The position numbers were made by a program, and so were the translations under genes. Below the pieces are notes generated by a model, which saw only the letters and a list, made by a program, of their open reading frames with translations, was not told the DNA's origin and searched no databases. From NCBI GenBank assembly GCA_900318255.1, contig ONJX01000001.1:1-64000 (forward strand): a DNA stretch of 64,000 nt. Reading direction: 5' to 3'. This stretch comes from an uncultured Prevotellaceae bacterium (GTDB lineage Bacteria > Bacteroidota > Bacteroidia > Bacteroidales > Muribaculaceae). Positions 44,764-53,688 of the stretch are shown one piece after another (position 1 is the stretch's first letter; every line of letters begins with the position of its first letter).

Positions 44764-46194
44764 ATGAATAATCTAATAATAGGTAGAAATCGCGAGATTG
44801 CCGAGTTGCAGCGCATCTTTAACAGCAAGCAGTCGGAATTTGCGGTTATTTACGGGCGACGCCGTGTAGGAAAAACATTCTTGGTCAACAACACACTTGG
44901 CAGATATTTCTCTTTTTACTATACTGGCAGTCACAGTGCCCCAAAAAATCGTCAACTTCAGCGCTTTAGCGAGACACTTCACAACTACGGACTGCCAAAT
45001 GCGCCAAAGTTGGGAAGTTGGTATGATGCATTTGATGCTTTGCAACAACTAATAGAGCTTCAACCAGCAAGCCGCAAAGTGATTTTCCTTGACGAGATGC
45101 CGTGGATAGGCCGCAGTAATAGCGAGTTTGTATCTGCTCTCGAAGACTTCTGGAATGCTTGGGCAATGCTTAGGGATGACGTGTGTCTAATTGGGTGCGG
45201 CTCATCAACATCATGGATGGTAGATCATTTAATTGAAAATCAAGGTGGCTTGCATGGCCGCATCACCTCACGCATATATCTTAAGCCTTTCAGCTTGGGT
45301 GAGACCGAGCAGTTTTTGGTGAGCAAGGGATGCGATTGGGATAGATACCTAATTACTCAATGTTATATGTGCTTGGGCGGAGTGCCATTTTATTTGAACC
45401 TGCTCCGACCAGACCTCAGCTTAGCACAGAATATCGACATCCTATTTCTTAATCCTGGTGCAACCTTACACAATGAGTTCTCCGAACTTTATGGAGCATT
45501 ATTTGGCGGGAATGAGACATATAGAGAAGTTGTACGTTTCTTATCACAACACCATTATGGCTGCACCCGTCAAGAAATAATGAAAGGAGTGTCATGTCAA
45601 GGTGGCAATCTCTCAAAGATATTATCAAACCTTATAAACAGTGATTTCGTCATAGGTTACAATCAATATGGAAACAAGAAAAAAGGAACTATCTATTGTC
45701 TTACAGATATGTTCACTTTGTTTTATTTCAGTTTTGTGGAGAACCGTTCTACACTTGATGCTAATGTGTGGCAACGAATGGTTAATACTCCTAAAGTCAA
45801 AACCTGGCAAGGATTATGCTTTGAGATTGTAGCTCTGAGGCATGTGGAGGAAATTAAGCGAGCCTTAGGTCTCACGGCAATATTTACAAGCTCAAGCACT
45901 TGGCGCAGCAATGGCAAGGAAGGTAGGCCTGGAGCGCAAATAGATTTAATCATCGAGCGCGCCGACCGCATCATTCACTTATGTGAACTGAAATTCTCGG
46001 TAGAACCCATTTCAATAACTTCCGACTATGAACAAAAACTACGCAATCGCATGGCCCTGTTCCGCGCCGAGACAAAAACCCGCAAGTCGCTAGTGACTAC
46101 TTTTGTCACCACCTTCGGTGTCATACCTGGACGGCACTCCAGCATAGTAAATAGCCAAGTGACTCTTGATGACTTGTTTTTTATTGAGAAATAA
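44764..46194 (+). CDS. AAA+ ATPase with C-terminal nuclease-like domain (DUF234 type)
   Basis: 476 residues. ATPase domain with Walker A YGRRRVGKTF (about 30-39), Walker B VIFLDEMPW (about 108) and sensor GCGSSTSWM. A winged-helix-like middle (TRQEIMKGVSCQGGNLSKIL) follows. The C-terminal part has a PD-(D/E)xK pattern (AQIDLIIER...IHLCELKFS), with Asp, Glu and Lys all present. Related to archaeal/Bacteroidetes ATPases with DUF234. Clear paralogue of the protein at 58892; function unproven. More A/T-rich than its neighbours. Confidence 0.88.
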   Translation: MNNLIIGRNREIAELQRIFNSKQSEFAVIYGRRRVGKTFLVNNTLGRYFSFYYTGSHSAPKNRQLQRFSETLHNYGLPNAPKLGSWYDAFDALQQLIELQPASRKVIFLDEMPWIGRSNSEFVSALEDFWNAWAMLRDDVCLIGCGSSTSWMVDHLIENQGGLHGRITSRIYLKPFSLGETEQFLVSKGCDWDRYLITQCYMCLGGVPFYLNLLRPDLSLAQNIDILFLNPGATLHNEFSELYGALFGGNETYREVVRFLSQHHYGCTRQEIMKGVSCQGGNLSKILSNLINSDFVIGYNQYGNKKKGTIYCLTDMFTLFYFSFVENRSTLDANVWQRMVNTPKVKTWQGLCFEIVALRHVEEIKRALGLTAIFTSSSTWRSNGKEGRPGAQIDLIIERADRIIHLCELKFSVEPISITSDYEQKLRNRMALFRAETKTRKSLVTTFVTTFGVIPGRHSSIVNSQVTLDDLFFIEK

Positions 46195-46250
46195 TTGCAT
46201 CCTACTGAATAAAAGCGTAAATTTGCGAGTTGATTTCACATCGATAGCTC

Positions 46251-47765
46251 ATGACCAATCGAGACAATAGTGTGGCACCGAGGATAAGACTCCCCTTCAA
46301 GGCTGGCAGCAAGCTTCACCTGCTGGGCGAGATGCTGGCGCTGGCGTTGCTGGCGGCATTTGTAGTGAGGGTCTTTGAGCTGCGAGACGCTATCAGCATC
46401 ACCATCTCGATGGCGGTGGCCTATCTCATACCGCGACTCATCTACTCCCACAGCCGCTACTGGTGCCGCGCCGGCCACTGGCTGCTGCTGGCAGTGGGCT
46501 CGGTGCTGGCAATGTATGTGGTGCTGAGCATCAAGGCGTGCACCGTAGATGTAGAGTACACACTCGAGGAGCCTTTGTTGCATAGCGACTCGGGCAGTTA
46601 CTACGCCTGGGCACTCTCGCACTACGACGGCCGCTGCCCAGAGCCCAAGCTGCCGTTCAAGGGGTTGCCGCTATTCATGCTGTGGCAATGGCGTGTGCTG
46701 GGGGTGAGCATTGCATGGCCACTGGCGCTGAACTATATGTTCACCATGCTCACCATAGTGATGACTGGCAAGGTGGCGTGCCGCATGTTATGCCGCAAGT
46801 TCACCGACGTGCAGCCCTCCACAATCGCCACCATGGCGATGCTCCTGGTCTCGTTCATGGGTTTTCTCATCTCGCAAGGACTGAGAATACAAAAGGAAGC
46901 GGGATGTGCGCTGGGCCTCCTGCTCGTGGGGTACACCCTGGCGGGGATGGCAAGCGGCGAGACGTTGACCCGCCACCACCGCTACCGCGACATCGCCATT
47001 TTTGTCACTGGCTGCCTGCTCATGGCGATGGTGCGCACCAACTTCGTCTATTTCGCCGTGGCAGGAGCCATCATGATGACATTCTCCAACCGTCGTGCCA
47101 ACTGGAAATATGGCGCCATGCTCGCCGTGCTGGCGGCAGTGATAACGGTGGCCTTCAGCATAATGTTCTCCTACTCCTTTGGACAGCAGTACCGCACCAT
47201 CGACGGCGGCGACGCCATGGCGCTGGCCTACAAGACGGGAGTGGTGCAGCAGCCCTACGCCAACATCATTGGCGACTACTACCACTACCCCGAGTGGAAA
47301 CGCTTGCTGCTGCTACCCGTCACCGCCGGAGTGCAATATGTGATACCGTTCCCCTGGCTCTATGACTACAGCGGTGCCACCATCTTCACACTGCTGCCAC
47401 GCTTCAGGCTGATGTGGTACTTTGTGGGAGGGGCGTGCCTGCACTATTTCCTCTACATCACCATCCTGCACCCCAAGAGCAACAACCTGGGCATGTGGGC
47501 ATGGTGGCCACTGGCACTATTCATGATCATCGCCTTCATCACGGGAGGCTCGGTGAGCCGATATGCCCTGCCCTTGCAGCCGCTCTTTGTGGTCATAGCC
47601 CTCTATGTGCTGCTCAAAGTGAAACGCGGCCACTACCGCCGCTCGTTCACCCTGTGGATGATAATATACGCCTTTGTGCTGGTGGCAATTCTAGTGATGT
47701 GCTACAACGCCCAGGCCGAATATCTCAACAACCTCGACGACTTCTACCGCCAAGCCGCGCACTAA
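46251..47765 (+). CDS. Polytopic membrane protein, possible GT-C glycosyltransferase
   Basis: 504 residues with about ten to twelve membrane helices. An early extracytoplasmic loop has HSDSGSYYAWALSHYDG, reminiscent of the acidic catalytic loop of GT-C lipid-sugar-dependent glycosyltransferases. A second conserved-looking stretch is YPEWKRLLLLPVTAGVQYVI. I cannot name the family. It begins 56 bp after the ATPase gene but has very different base composition, so the two are probably not a functional unit. Confidence 0.7.
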   Translation: MTNRDNSVAPRIRLPFKAGSKLHLLGEMLALALLAAFVVRVFELRDAISITISMAVAYLIPRLIYSHSRYWCRAGHWLLLAVGSVLAMYVVLSIKACTVDVEYTLEEPLLHSDSGSYYAWALSHYDGRCPEPKLPFKGLPLFMLWQWRVLGVSIAWPLALNYMFTMLTIVMTGKVACRMLCRKFTDVQPSTIATMAMLLVSFMGFLISQGLRIQKEAGCALGLLLVGYTLAGMASGETLTRHHRYRDIAIFVTGCLLMAMVRTNFVYFAVAGAIMMTFSNRRANWKYGAMLAVLAAVITVAFSIMFSYSFGQQYRTIDGGDAMALAYKTGVVQQPYANIIGDYYHYPEWKRLLLLPVTAGVQYVIPFPWLYDYSGATIFTLLPRFRLMWYFVGGACLHYFLYITILHPKSNNLGMWAWWPLALFMIIAFITGGSVSRYALPLQPLFVVIALYVLLKVKRGHYRRSFTLWMIIYAFVLVAILVMCYNAQAEYLNNLDDFYRQAAH

Positions 47766-47808
47766 TGGGGAACAGGTTGCAGTGCCCATAATCTCACCAC
47801 TGTCTTCC

Positions 47809-47878
47809 ATAAACGATAAACGATAAACCACAAACGATAAAACGATAAACCATAAACGATAAACCATAAACGATAAAG
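47809..47878. repeat. AAACGATAAACCAT tandem repeat
   Basis: About six units of CATAAACGATAAAC with indels, between the membrane-protein gene and the C1 peptidase gene. Confidence 0.85.
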
Positions 47879-47926
47879 CAACTTGCGAAACTCGAACAAT
47901 TAATTTTTTAAAATATCATCACAACA

Positions 47927-49336
47927 ATGAAAACCATCAAATCATTAGCACTTTTCGCAGCACTGGCACTCACCATGCCCGCAATGGCGCAAAATAGCGC
48001 CCAGGGTGGCATCGATGCCTCGATGATGCGACAAATCACCCAAGCGGCAGCCGGCAAGAGCAATGCCGCGCTGAGCAACGCCATGGCGGCTAATTCTATT
48101 GACGACCTCGCCAAGAACTACCGCAACGCCACTATCACCGACACCCACTTCAGCATCGAGACTCCCAAGCAGAGCATCCACAACCAGCGCTCTAGCGGCA
48201 GGTGCTGGATGTACTCGAGCTTTAATGTGATGCGCGCCAACTTCGCTCGCCGCCACAACGACACCCTGCGCGTGGAGTACAGCCACGACTACCTCTTCTT
48301 CTATGACCAGCTCGAGAAGGCCAACCTCATGCTGCAAGGCGTGATAGACTGTGCCGACAAACCCCTCGACGACCAGCGCGTGCAGTTCTTCTTCCACCAC
48401 CCCATCAACGATGGTGGCACATTTTGCGGAGCGGCCGACCTCGCCGAGAAATATGGCCTCGTGCCGGTGGAGGCACAACCCGAGACCTACAGCGCCGAGC
48501 GCACCTCGCGCATGAGCCAGCTCATCTCGTCGAAGCTGCGTGAGCAGGGCCTGGAGCTGCGCAAGATGGTGGCCGACGGCAAGTCTAAAAATGCCATTAA
48601 GCAACGCAAGACCGAGATGCTCGCCGAGATCTATAGCATGCTCGCGCTCACCCTGGGCGAGCCAGTGAAGTCGTTCACCTATGCCTTCAAGAACAAAGAC
48701 GGCAAGGCAGTGACGCCGGCACGCACTTTCACTCCTCTAGAGTTCTACCGCGAGACACAAGGCGGCCCCATCAACGGCACCTTCATCATGGCCATGAACG
48801 ACCCCAGGCGCGAGTATTACAAGACCTATGAGGTGGAATGGGACCGTCACACCTACGACGGCCACAACTGGCGATACATCAACCTGCCCATGGAAGACAT
48901 CGCACAAATGGCGATTGCCTCGCTCAAGGACTCCACTAAGCTCTACTCCAGCTACGACGTGGGCAAGCAGCTCAACCGCACTAACGGCTACCTGGCACTC
49001 GACAACTTTGACTACGCCACCCTCTTTGGCACCACATTTGGCATGAACAAGGCCGAGCGCATCGCCACCTTCGACAGCGGCTCCACTCACGCCATGACGC
49101 TCACCGCCGTCGATCTCGATGCCAGCGGCAAGCCCATCAAGTGGAAAGTGGAGAACTCCTGGGGCGGCGACAGCGGCCACCATGGCTACATCATCATGAC
49201 TAACGACTGGTTCAACGAGTATGCCTTCCGCCTGGTCGTTGACAAGAAATATGTGCCCGAGCGCATCCTCAAGGCCAGCGAGCAGAAGCCCGTCATGGTA
49301 ATGCCCGAGGACCCTCTCTTCCAGGAAGACAGGTAA
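47927..49336 (+). CDS. C1-family cysteine aminopeptidase (PepC/bleomycin hydrolase), exported
   Basis: 469 residues. Papain-fold aminopeptidase: catalytic Cys93 in QRSSGRCWMYSS, His in GSTHAMTLTAVD and Asn in VENSWGG, all intact. Unlike cytoplasmic PepC it has a signal peptide (MKTIKSLALFAALALTMPAMA), so it should act in the periplasm, trimming peptides. This exported form is common in Bacteroidales. The gene ends before a strong hairpin terminator shared with a convergent gene. Confidence 0.93.
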   Translation: MKTIKSLALFAALALTMPAMAQNSAQGGIDASMMRQITQAAAGKSNAALSNAMAANSIDDLAKNYRNATITDTHFSIETPKQSIHNQRSSGRCWMYSSFNVMRANFARRHNDTLRVEYSHDYLFFYDQLEKANLMLQGVIDCADKPLDDQRVQFFFHHPINDGGTFCGAADLAEKYGLVPVEAQPETYSAERTSRMSQLISSKLREQGLELRKMVADGKSKNAIKQRKTEMLAEIYSMLALTLGEPVKSFTYAFKNKDGKAVTPARTFTPLEFYRETQGGPINGTFIMAMNDPRREYYKTYEVEWDRHTYDGHNWRYINLPMEDIAQMAIASLKDSTKLYSSYDVGKQLNRTNGYLALDNFDYATLFGTTFGMNKAERIATFDSGSTHAMTLTAVDLDASGKPIKWKVENSWGGDSGHHGYIIMTNDWFNEYAFRLVVDKKYVPERILKASEQKPVMVMPEDPLFQEDR

Positions 49337-49417
49337 ATTCAAGTTATAAGTGTTAAGTCGTATGTGTTAAGTAAGTACAACGTGTGTCTTGTACTTTAAC
49401 TGCACAAAACATGAACT

Positions 49418-49453
49418 AAGCGGGATTAGTGTTTTGCAGCACTAATCCCGCTT
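49418..49453. terminator. Hairpin between convergent genes
   Basis: AAGCGGGATTAGTG (49418-49431) and CACTAATCCCGCTT (49440-49453) pair perfectly over 14 bp. Confidence 0.75.
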
Positions 49454-49530
49454 GCTAATGACAACGCAACTAAACTGCGCCCATAATCCTCACTTATAGA
49501 TGCCAAGCAAAAATAAAGAGTTCTGCTACA

Positions 49531-50280
49531 CTATCGGGCTTGGCGAGTGCCTTGGCAGTTGGGATAGTCAGAGCAACCCCAAAATTGCTTGCCTGCTTTA
49601 GAACCACGTTTTATCGTGCGCTTGATCATCGGCTTGCCACATAGTGGACACTGTGGAGCCCCTTGCTCCACCGAGTGCAAGGTTTGCGCCGCCAGTCGTT
49701 CCTTGCTCAGTCCCTCAGTAAATCCCCCATTGTGCTTAAAGTCATCAAGCTGCCTCAACATCATCTTCTGCAGCATGATTATGTTGCGGTTTATTAGCTG
49801 CTTGATAGAATTGACGCACACTACCATATTGTCGCTTTCAACCCATGGTGCAAAGCGCTTGCGTTGTGATTGCACATGTAGCCAAGCATCGTGCTCAATG
49901 TCGGGGCCGTAATGAGGTTGATCGAGTTGAATACTCTGAAAAGCTCTATAATTCTCGCTATCTCTTGGCCATGGCTCTACATTGTAGGTGAGAGAAAAAG
50001 CCATGAAATCACTCAGCAATTCGCTCAAGGTGGCTCTTGCCACATCGGTGAGCCGCATCTCAGTTTCTCGACTAGTCTGACGCCGTGAGCTCCCCTCAGC
50101 TATATTGGCTGGCGCACTTCGCGCAGCCATTACCATTTGGTCATAAAGGCGTCCTCGTGGGTCGTTGTCTTTGTTGAGATAACGCTGGCAAAAACTAATG
50201 GTTGCCTGGTGGATTATGTGCGACATGACCCATGCGTCGAGGTAGTAATAGCCCTTTATGGACTTAATCTCAATAGCCAC
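49531..50280 (-). CDS. Four-helix bundle (S23/IVP-like) protein with topoisomerase-type zinc ribbon
   Basis: 249 residues. The N-terminal 130 residues look like the four-helix-bundle family first known from proteins encoded in 23S rRNA intervening sequences; AARSAPANIAEGSSR is its hallmark. A helical middle follows. The C terminus (about 208-245) is a zinc ribbon with CPLCGKP and FWGCSDYPNC, the type found at the end of DNA topoisomerase I. The fusion suggests nucleic-acid binding. Annotators call such proteins four helix bundle suffix domain proteins. Role unknown. Confidence 0.8.
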   Translation of the reverse strand: MAIEIKSIKGYYYLDAWVMSHIIHQATISFCQRYLNKDNDPRGRLYDQMVMAARSAPANIAEGSSRRQTSRETEMRLTDVARATLSELLSDFMAFSLTYNVEPWPRDSENYRAFQSIQLDQPHYGPDIEHDAWLHVQSQRKRFAPWVESDNMVVCVNSIKQLINRNIIMLQKMMLRQLDDFKHNGGFTEGLSKERLAAQTLHSVEQGAPQCPLCGKPMIKRTIKRGSKAGKQFWGCSDYPNCQGTRQAR

Positions 50281-50315
50281 TGCTTTTTGTTGTTATTAAT
50301 TTTTATTTTTATGAT

Positions 50316-50371
50316 ACTCGAGAATTCGAACATTCGAGTAGTCGAACATTCGAGTAGTCGAGTAATCGAGG
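50316..50371. repeat. ATTCGAGTAGTCGAAC tandem repeat
   Basis: Three to four imperfect units of 16 bp with internal TCGA palindromes, between the start of the four-helix gene and the end of pyrH. Confidence 0.8.
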
Positions 50372-50394
50372 TTTTGGGGAACGGCGTGTGTGCG

Positions 50395-51108
50395 CTATGG
50401 TGTCACCACTGTTCCTATAGGCTCGCCGGTGATTACTTTCTTGAGGTTGCCTTTCACATCCATGTTAAAGACGTGGATGGGCAGGTGGTTCTCCTTGGCC
50501 ATCACGGTGGCGGTCATGTCCATCACTTTGAGGCCACGGGCGATGATTTCGTCGTAGGTAATGGTGTCAAACTTGGTGGCAGTTTGGTCCTTCTCAGGGT
50601 CGGCAGTGTAGATGCCATCAACGCGGGTGCCCTTGAGCATCACGTCGGCCTCTACCTCGATGCCACGCAGGGTGCTGCCAGTGTCGGTGGTGAAGAAGGG
50701 GCTACCAGTGCCACACGACATGATGGCCACCTTGCCTTGCTGCATAGCGTCAATGGCGCGCCACTTGCTGTAGTGCTCGCCTATGGGCGTCATAGCGATG
50801 GCAGTGAACACCTGTGCCGGCTGGCCCTTAGCCTCTAGGGCCGACGAGAGTGCCAGCGAGTTGATTACAGTGGCGAGCATACCCATCTGGTCGCCCTTCA
50901 CGCGGTCGAAGCCCTGGGTAGCTCCCGACAGGCCACGGAAGATGTTGCCGCCGCCAATGACGATTGCCACTTGAACGCCGGCATCCACAAGTTCCTTGAT
51001 TTGCTCGGCATAGTCGTCAACGCGCTCGCGGTCGATGCCATAGCCCTGCTTGCCCATGAGCGACTCGCCGCTGAGCTTGAGTAATATGCGCTTGTATCTT
51101 ATTTCCAT
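50395..51108 (-). CDS. pyrH: UMP kinase
   Basis: Phosphorylates UMP to UDP with ATP; hexameric amino-acid-kinase fold; cytoplasmic. 237 residues. KLSGESLMG (phosphate-binding start, about 10-18), GGGNIFRG (about 55-62), VKGDQMGMLATVINSLAL, GTGSPFFTTD and the C-terminal NMDVKGNLKKVITG are all in place. Full length. In many bacteria it neighbours frr or tsf; here the upstream gene is a TPR membrane protein with its own terminator. Confidence 0.97.
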   Translation of the reverse strand: MEIRYKRILLKLSGESLMGKQGYGIDRERVDDYAEQIKELVDAGVQVAIVIGGGNIFRGLSGATQGFDRVKGDQMGMLATVINSLALSSALEAKGQPAQVFTAIAMTPIGEHYSKWRAIDAMQQGKVAIMSCGTGSPFFTTDTGSTLRGIEVEADVMLKGTRVDGIYTADPEKDQTATKFDTITYDEIIARGLKVMDMTATVMAKENHLPIHVFNMDVKGNLKKVITGEPIGTVVTP

Positions 51109-51137
51109 TGTTGATTATTATAATAGATTATTAAAGG

Positions 51138-51181
51138 AAAAAGTTGGACTAAGCGAGGTGTCGCTATGCCCAACTTTTTTT
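51138..51181 (-). terminator. Terminator of TPR membrane gene
   Basis: CCAACTTTTT (51170-51179) pairs with AAAAAGTTGG (51138-51147). Read on the minus strand the stem is followed by a T-run, fitting termination of the gene ending at 51212. Confidence 0.75.
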
Positions 51182-51211
51182 TATAAATTAAGTGTCACAA
51201 TATGAGAACTC

Positions 51212-52150
51212 TTATTTACCACTCTTAGCTTTAGCGCGCTCTATCTGCATTGACATTGAGCCAGGACCGTAATACTTAGCCTCAATCTCTTCGTAGATCT
51301 TAATCTCCTCGTCATACTTCTGCTGAGCGTCGAGCACGGTGGCTTTCTTCTGCAAAGCATAGGGGATGATGGCACGGTTCTCAAAGCGATCTTGGTTGAT
51401 AACGCGATAAATGAAGTAGCATGCCGAGCCCAGGAAGATGATAGCAAAGCATATCAGAGCCCAACGGCGAACCTTGGGGTCGCCATTCTTCTTAGCGAAG
51501 TAAATAATTCCAGCAAGGGAGGCAAGAGCCAGCAGCAGGAGCACCACCTCGCGCCATGTGAGGCAATCCCAGAACGACTCCTTGGCCAGGTCAACGGCGT
51601 TATCGTAGGCCTTCACAGCGTTGTCAAACTTGTCTTGGTTCACATAGCAGTCACCAAGCAGCACTTGCGACAGTGGACCCACGGTCTCTCCCTTGGGAGA
51701 ATAGTCCTCTAGATATTTTTGTGCATCGGCATATTTTCCTTTTTCATAATAAATCTGGGCAACATTGAGCTTGGCAAGGTTACCTACACCATTCTTGAAA
51801 ACAATGTTGTTGCCATATTCCTTTGCTACTGCCTCATAGGCTTTTAATGCAGAGTCCTGAAGAGCGGTAGCCTGAGCCACTACCGACGAATCGGCAGCCA
51901 TTCCCTGAAGCATCTGTTGAGAATTCTTATACAGCTCATCGGCCTTGGCGATCTCCATTTGTGCACGTTCTTTCTCCTTCTTGTAGCTGAAGTTGTAGAA
52001 TGCCCAAAAGCCAAAAGCAATAATTAAAATAGCAGCAACAATAGTATAAATCAGGTTCTTGTGTTGCTCAAATTTCTGCTCGATACCCGACAGCGAATCA
52101 TTGATTTCTTCTAGCTTGGTACGGGTCTGTTGTTCTTTTTTCTTTGCCAT
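51212..52150 (-). CDS. TPR membrane protein with internal two-helix insertion
   Basis: 312 residues. A charged N terminus, a membrane anchor (about 33-52) and TPR-like helices (about 100-190, AQIYYEKGKYADAQKYLEDY) resemble the Bacteroidetes TPR protein of about 230 residues that is anchored in the inner membrane. About residues 192-252 do not fit: they contain two further membrane helices (201-219 and 230-250) in the middle of the TPR array. The short motif NQDKFDN (171-177) returns as NQDRFEN (252-258) at the far edge. TPR text resumes afterwards (YALQKKATVLDAQQKYDEEI). Function is probably protein-complex scaffolding. Confidence 0.75.
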   Translation of the reverse strand: MAKKKEQQTRTKLEEINDSLSGIEQKFEQHKNLIYTIVAAILIIAFGFWAFYNFSYKKEKERAQMEIAKADELYKNSQQMLQGMAADSSVVAQATALQDSALKAYEAVAKEYGNNIVFKNGVGNLAKLNVAQIYYEKGKYADAQKYLEDYSPKGETVGPLSQVLLGDCYVNQDKFDNAVKAYDNAVDLAKESFWDCLTWREVVLLLLALASLAGIIYFAKKNGDPKVRRWALICFAIIFLGSACYFIYRVINQDRFENRAIIPYALQKKATVLDAQQKYDEEIKIYEEIEAKYYGPGSMSMQIERAKAKSGK

Positions 52151-52379
52151 AATATTATGTGAAAATGTGTGTAAAATTCTTGGTTTTCAATTTTGCGGTG
52201 CAAAAGTAATAGATATTTACCTAATATAAAAACAATTTGCCAAAAATCTTATAAAAAAGGTGTTTTTTACCTATTAACGACACCTGGCGGCACCGAAATA
52301 ATGAAGCTCACGAAAATGTGCGTTTATACATGTGATGCTGCGATTTGGTTGATTATTTTTCTTTTTCCGCTGAAATTCA

Positions 52380-52410
52380 TTGGTAGTTCGGCCATTAATT
52401 ATTAACTTTG
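52380..52410 (+). promoter_or_regulatory. Promoter of two-component system
   Basis: TTG at 52380-52382, 20-bp spacer, TAACTTTG at 52403-52410; ATG at 52450. Confidence 0.7.
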
Positions 52411-52449
52411 TCTTTTAAAAACTAAGAAAAGAATCCTTTATTTGTCACT

Positions 52450-53616
52450 ATGACCTCAAGGCCTCGCATTAATAGAATTGAATACCTGGTGTATGGAGTG
52501 TTCATGCTGCTAATTATTATTGGTCCCACACTCAGCACTCTTTTCCATGGCCACGAGATTGATGATACCAAGTTTCTGCTCAACGACTTGATGCACACCA
52601 TCAAGATGGTGGCGGCCTATATCATCGTCTTTGCCATTCACGATATCATCATCGCGCCGCTGCTGGTACACAAGCACAAGCCATGGCTGTATTTCCTGGG
52701 AGTGGTGGCACTTGGAGCCGTGTTCATGCTCTACCAGTGCAACAGCCGCCCCGACGACCCGCTGCCACCCAAAATTGAGAACTCGCAGCAACCTGCGGCA
52801 CCACCTCCCGAGATTGCTCCCGGCAAGTCAGCTCCCGTGGCACCACCGCCACTCCGCCGCCACGACATTTTGGCAATGATTATGTTCCTCTTTGGCATTG
52901 GCACCAACATTGGCGTGAAATTCTACTTCCGTTCTATCATTGCACGCAAGGAGATTGAGGACCTGGAGAAGGAAAACCTCAACCAAAACCTCCTGCAGCT
53001 GCGTTATCAGCTACACCCGCACTTCTTCATGAACACGCTCAACAACATTCACGCCCTCGTCGATATCGACCCCAAGAAGGCGCAGCAATGCATCATTGAC
53101 CTCTCCAAGCTCATGCGATATGTGCTCTATGAGAGCAATCACGAGTTTGTGCAAGCCTCTCGCGAAATAGAGTTCATGGCCAACTATGTGAGCCTCACGC
53201 GCATTCGCTACAGCGACAAGCTCACCTTCACCGTCGATTCTCCCGACGACGGCACGCAAGTGTGGATACCGCCACTGATTTTCGTCTCGTTTGTCGAGAA
53301 CGCCTTTAAGCACGGAGTGAGCTACAACAAAGAGTCGTTTATCAACATCGTTGGCAAAATCTATGACGGCAAAGATGGCAAGCCGCGCATGTACTGGACT
53401 TGCCACAACAGCAAGCGCAAGAGCAACGGCGACAGCAAGAAAAAGGTGGCCGAAGCCAGCGGTATAGGGCTCTCCAACATTCGCCAACGCCTCGACCTGA
53501 TGTTTGGCACCAACTACTCACTCAACATCACCGACGGCACCGACGACTACCTAGTGGAAATGGACATCCCCGTTTTCAACAGCGACCCCTCAACTAATGC
53601 AACTCACAATGCATAA
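52450..53616 (+). CDS. LytS-type sensor histidine kinase
   Basis: 388 residues. Four membrane helices (about 16-33, 55-75, 80-95, 138-160) with a Pro-rich loop between the third and fourth. A coiled linker follows, then the His_kinase domain with the phospho-acceptor His in HPHFFMNTLNNIHAL (about 195). The ATPase part has VENAFKHGVSYN (N box) and GIGLSNIRQRLDLMFG (G box). It partners the LytTR regulator 72 bp downstream. The signal is unknown. The last residues (THNA, stop) are encoded by the CACAATGCATAA repeat word. Confidence 0.93.
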   Translation: MTSRPRINRIEYLVYGVFMLLIIIGPTLSTLFHGHEIDDTKFLLNDLMHTIKMVAAYIIVFAIHDIIIAPLLVHKHKPWLYFLGVVALGAVFMLYQCNSRPDDPLPPKIENSQQPAAPPPEIAPGKSAPVAPPPLRRHDILAMIMFLFGIGTNIGVKFYFRSIIARKEIEDLEKENLNQNLLQLRYQLHPHFFMNTLNNIHALVDIDPKKAQQCIIDLSKLMRYVLYESNHEFVQASREIEFMANYVSLTRIRYSDKLTFTVDSPDDGTQVWIPPLIFVSFVENAFKHGVSYNKESFINIVGKIYDGKDGKPRMYWTCHNSKRKSNGDSKKKVAEASGIGLSNIRQRLDLMFGTNYSLNITDGTDDYLVEMDIPVFNSDPSTNATHNA

Positions 53617-53628
53617 TTAAAACTTCAC

Positions 53629-53648
53629 GGACAAGGCACGCCTCGTCC
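53629..53648. repeat. GGACAAGG palindrome, variant copy
   Basis: GGACAAGGCACGCCTCGTCC, one mismatch from a perfect palindrome, followed by TTAAGTG-type words. It sits between the two genes of the two-component system, so it would be transcribed. Confidence 0.75.
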
Positions 53649-53688
53649 CTACTTAACACTTAAAATTTTACACTTAACACTTAACCCA

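Noticed and set aside
44764..47765. Treating the AAA ATPase and the downstream polytopic membrane protein as a two-gene defence unit
   Set aside because: Spacing is close (56 bp), but base composition differs sharply and the other two AAA genes have unrelated neighbours.
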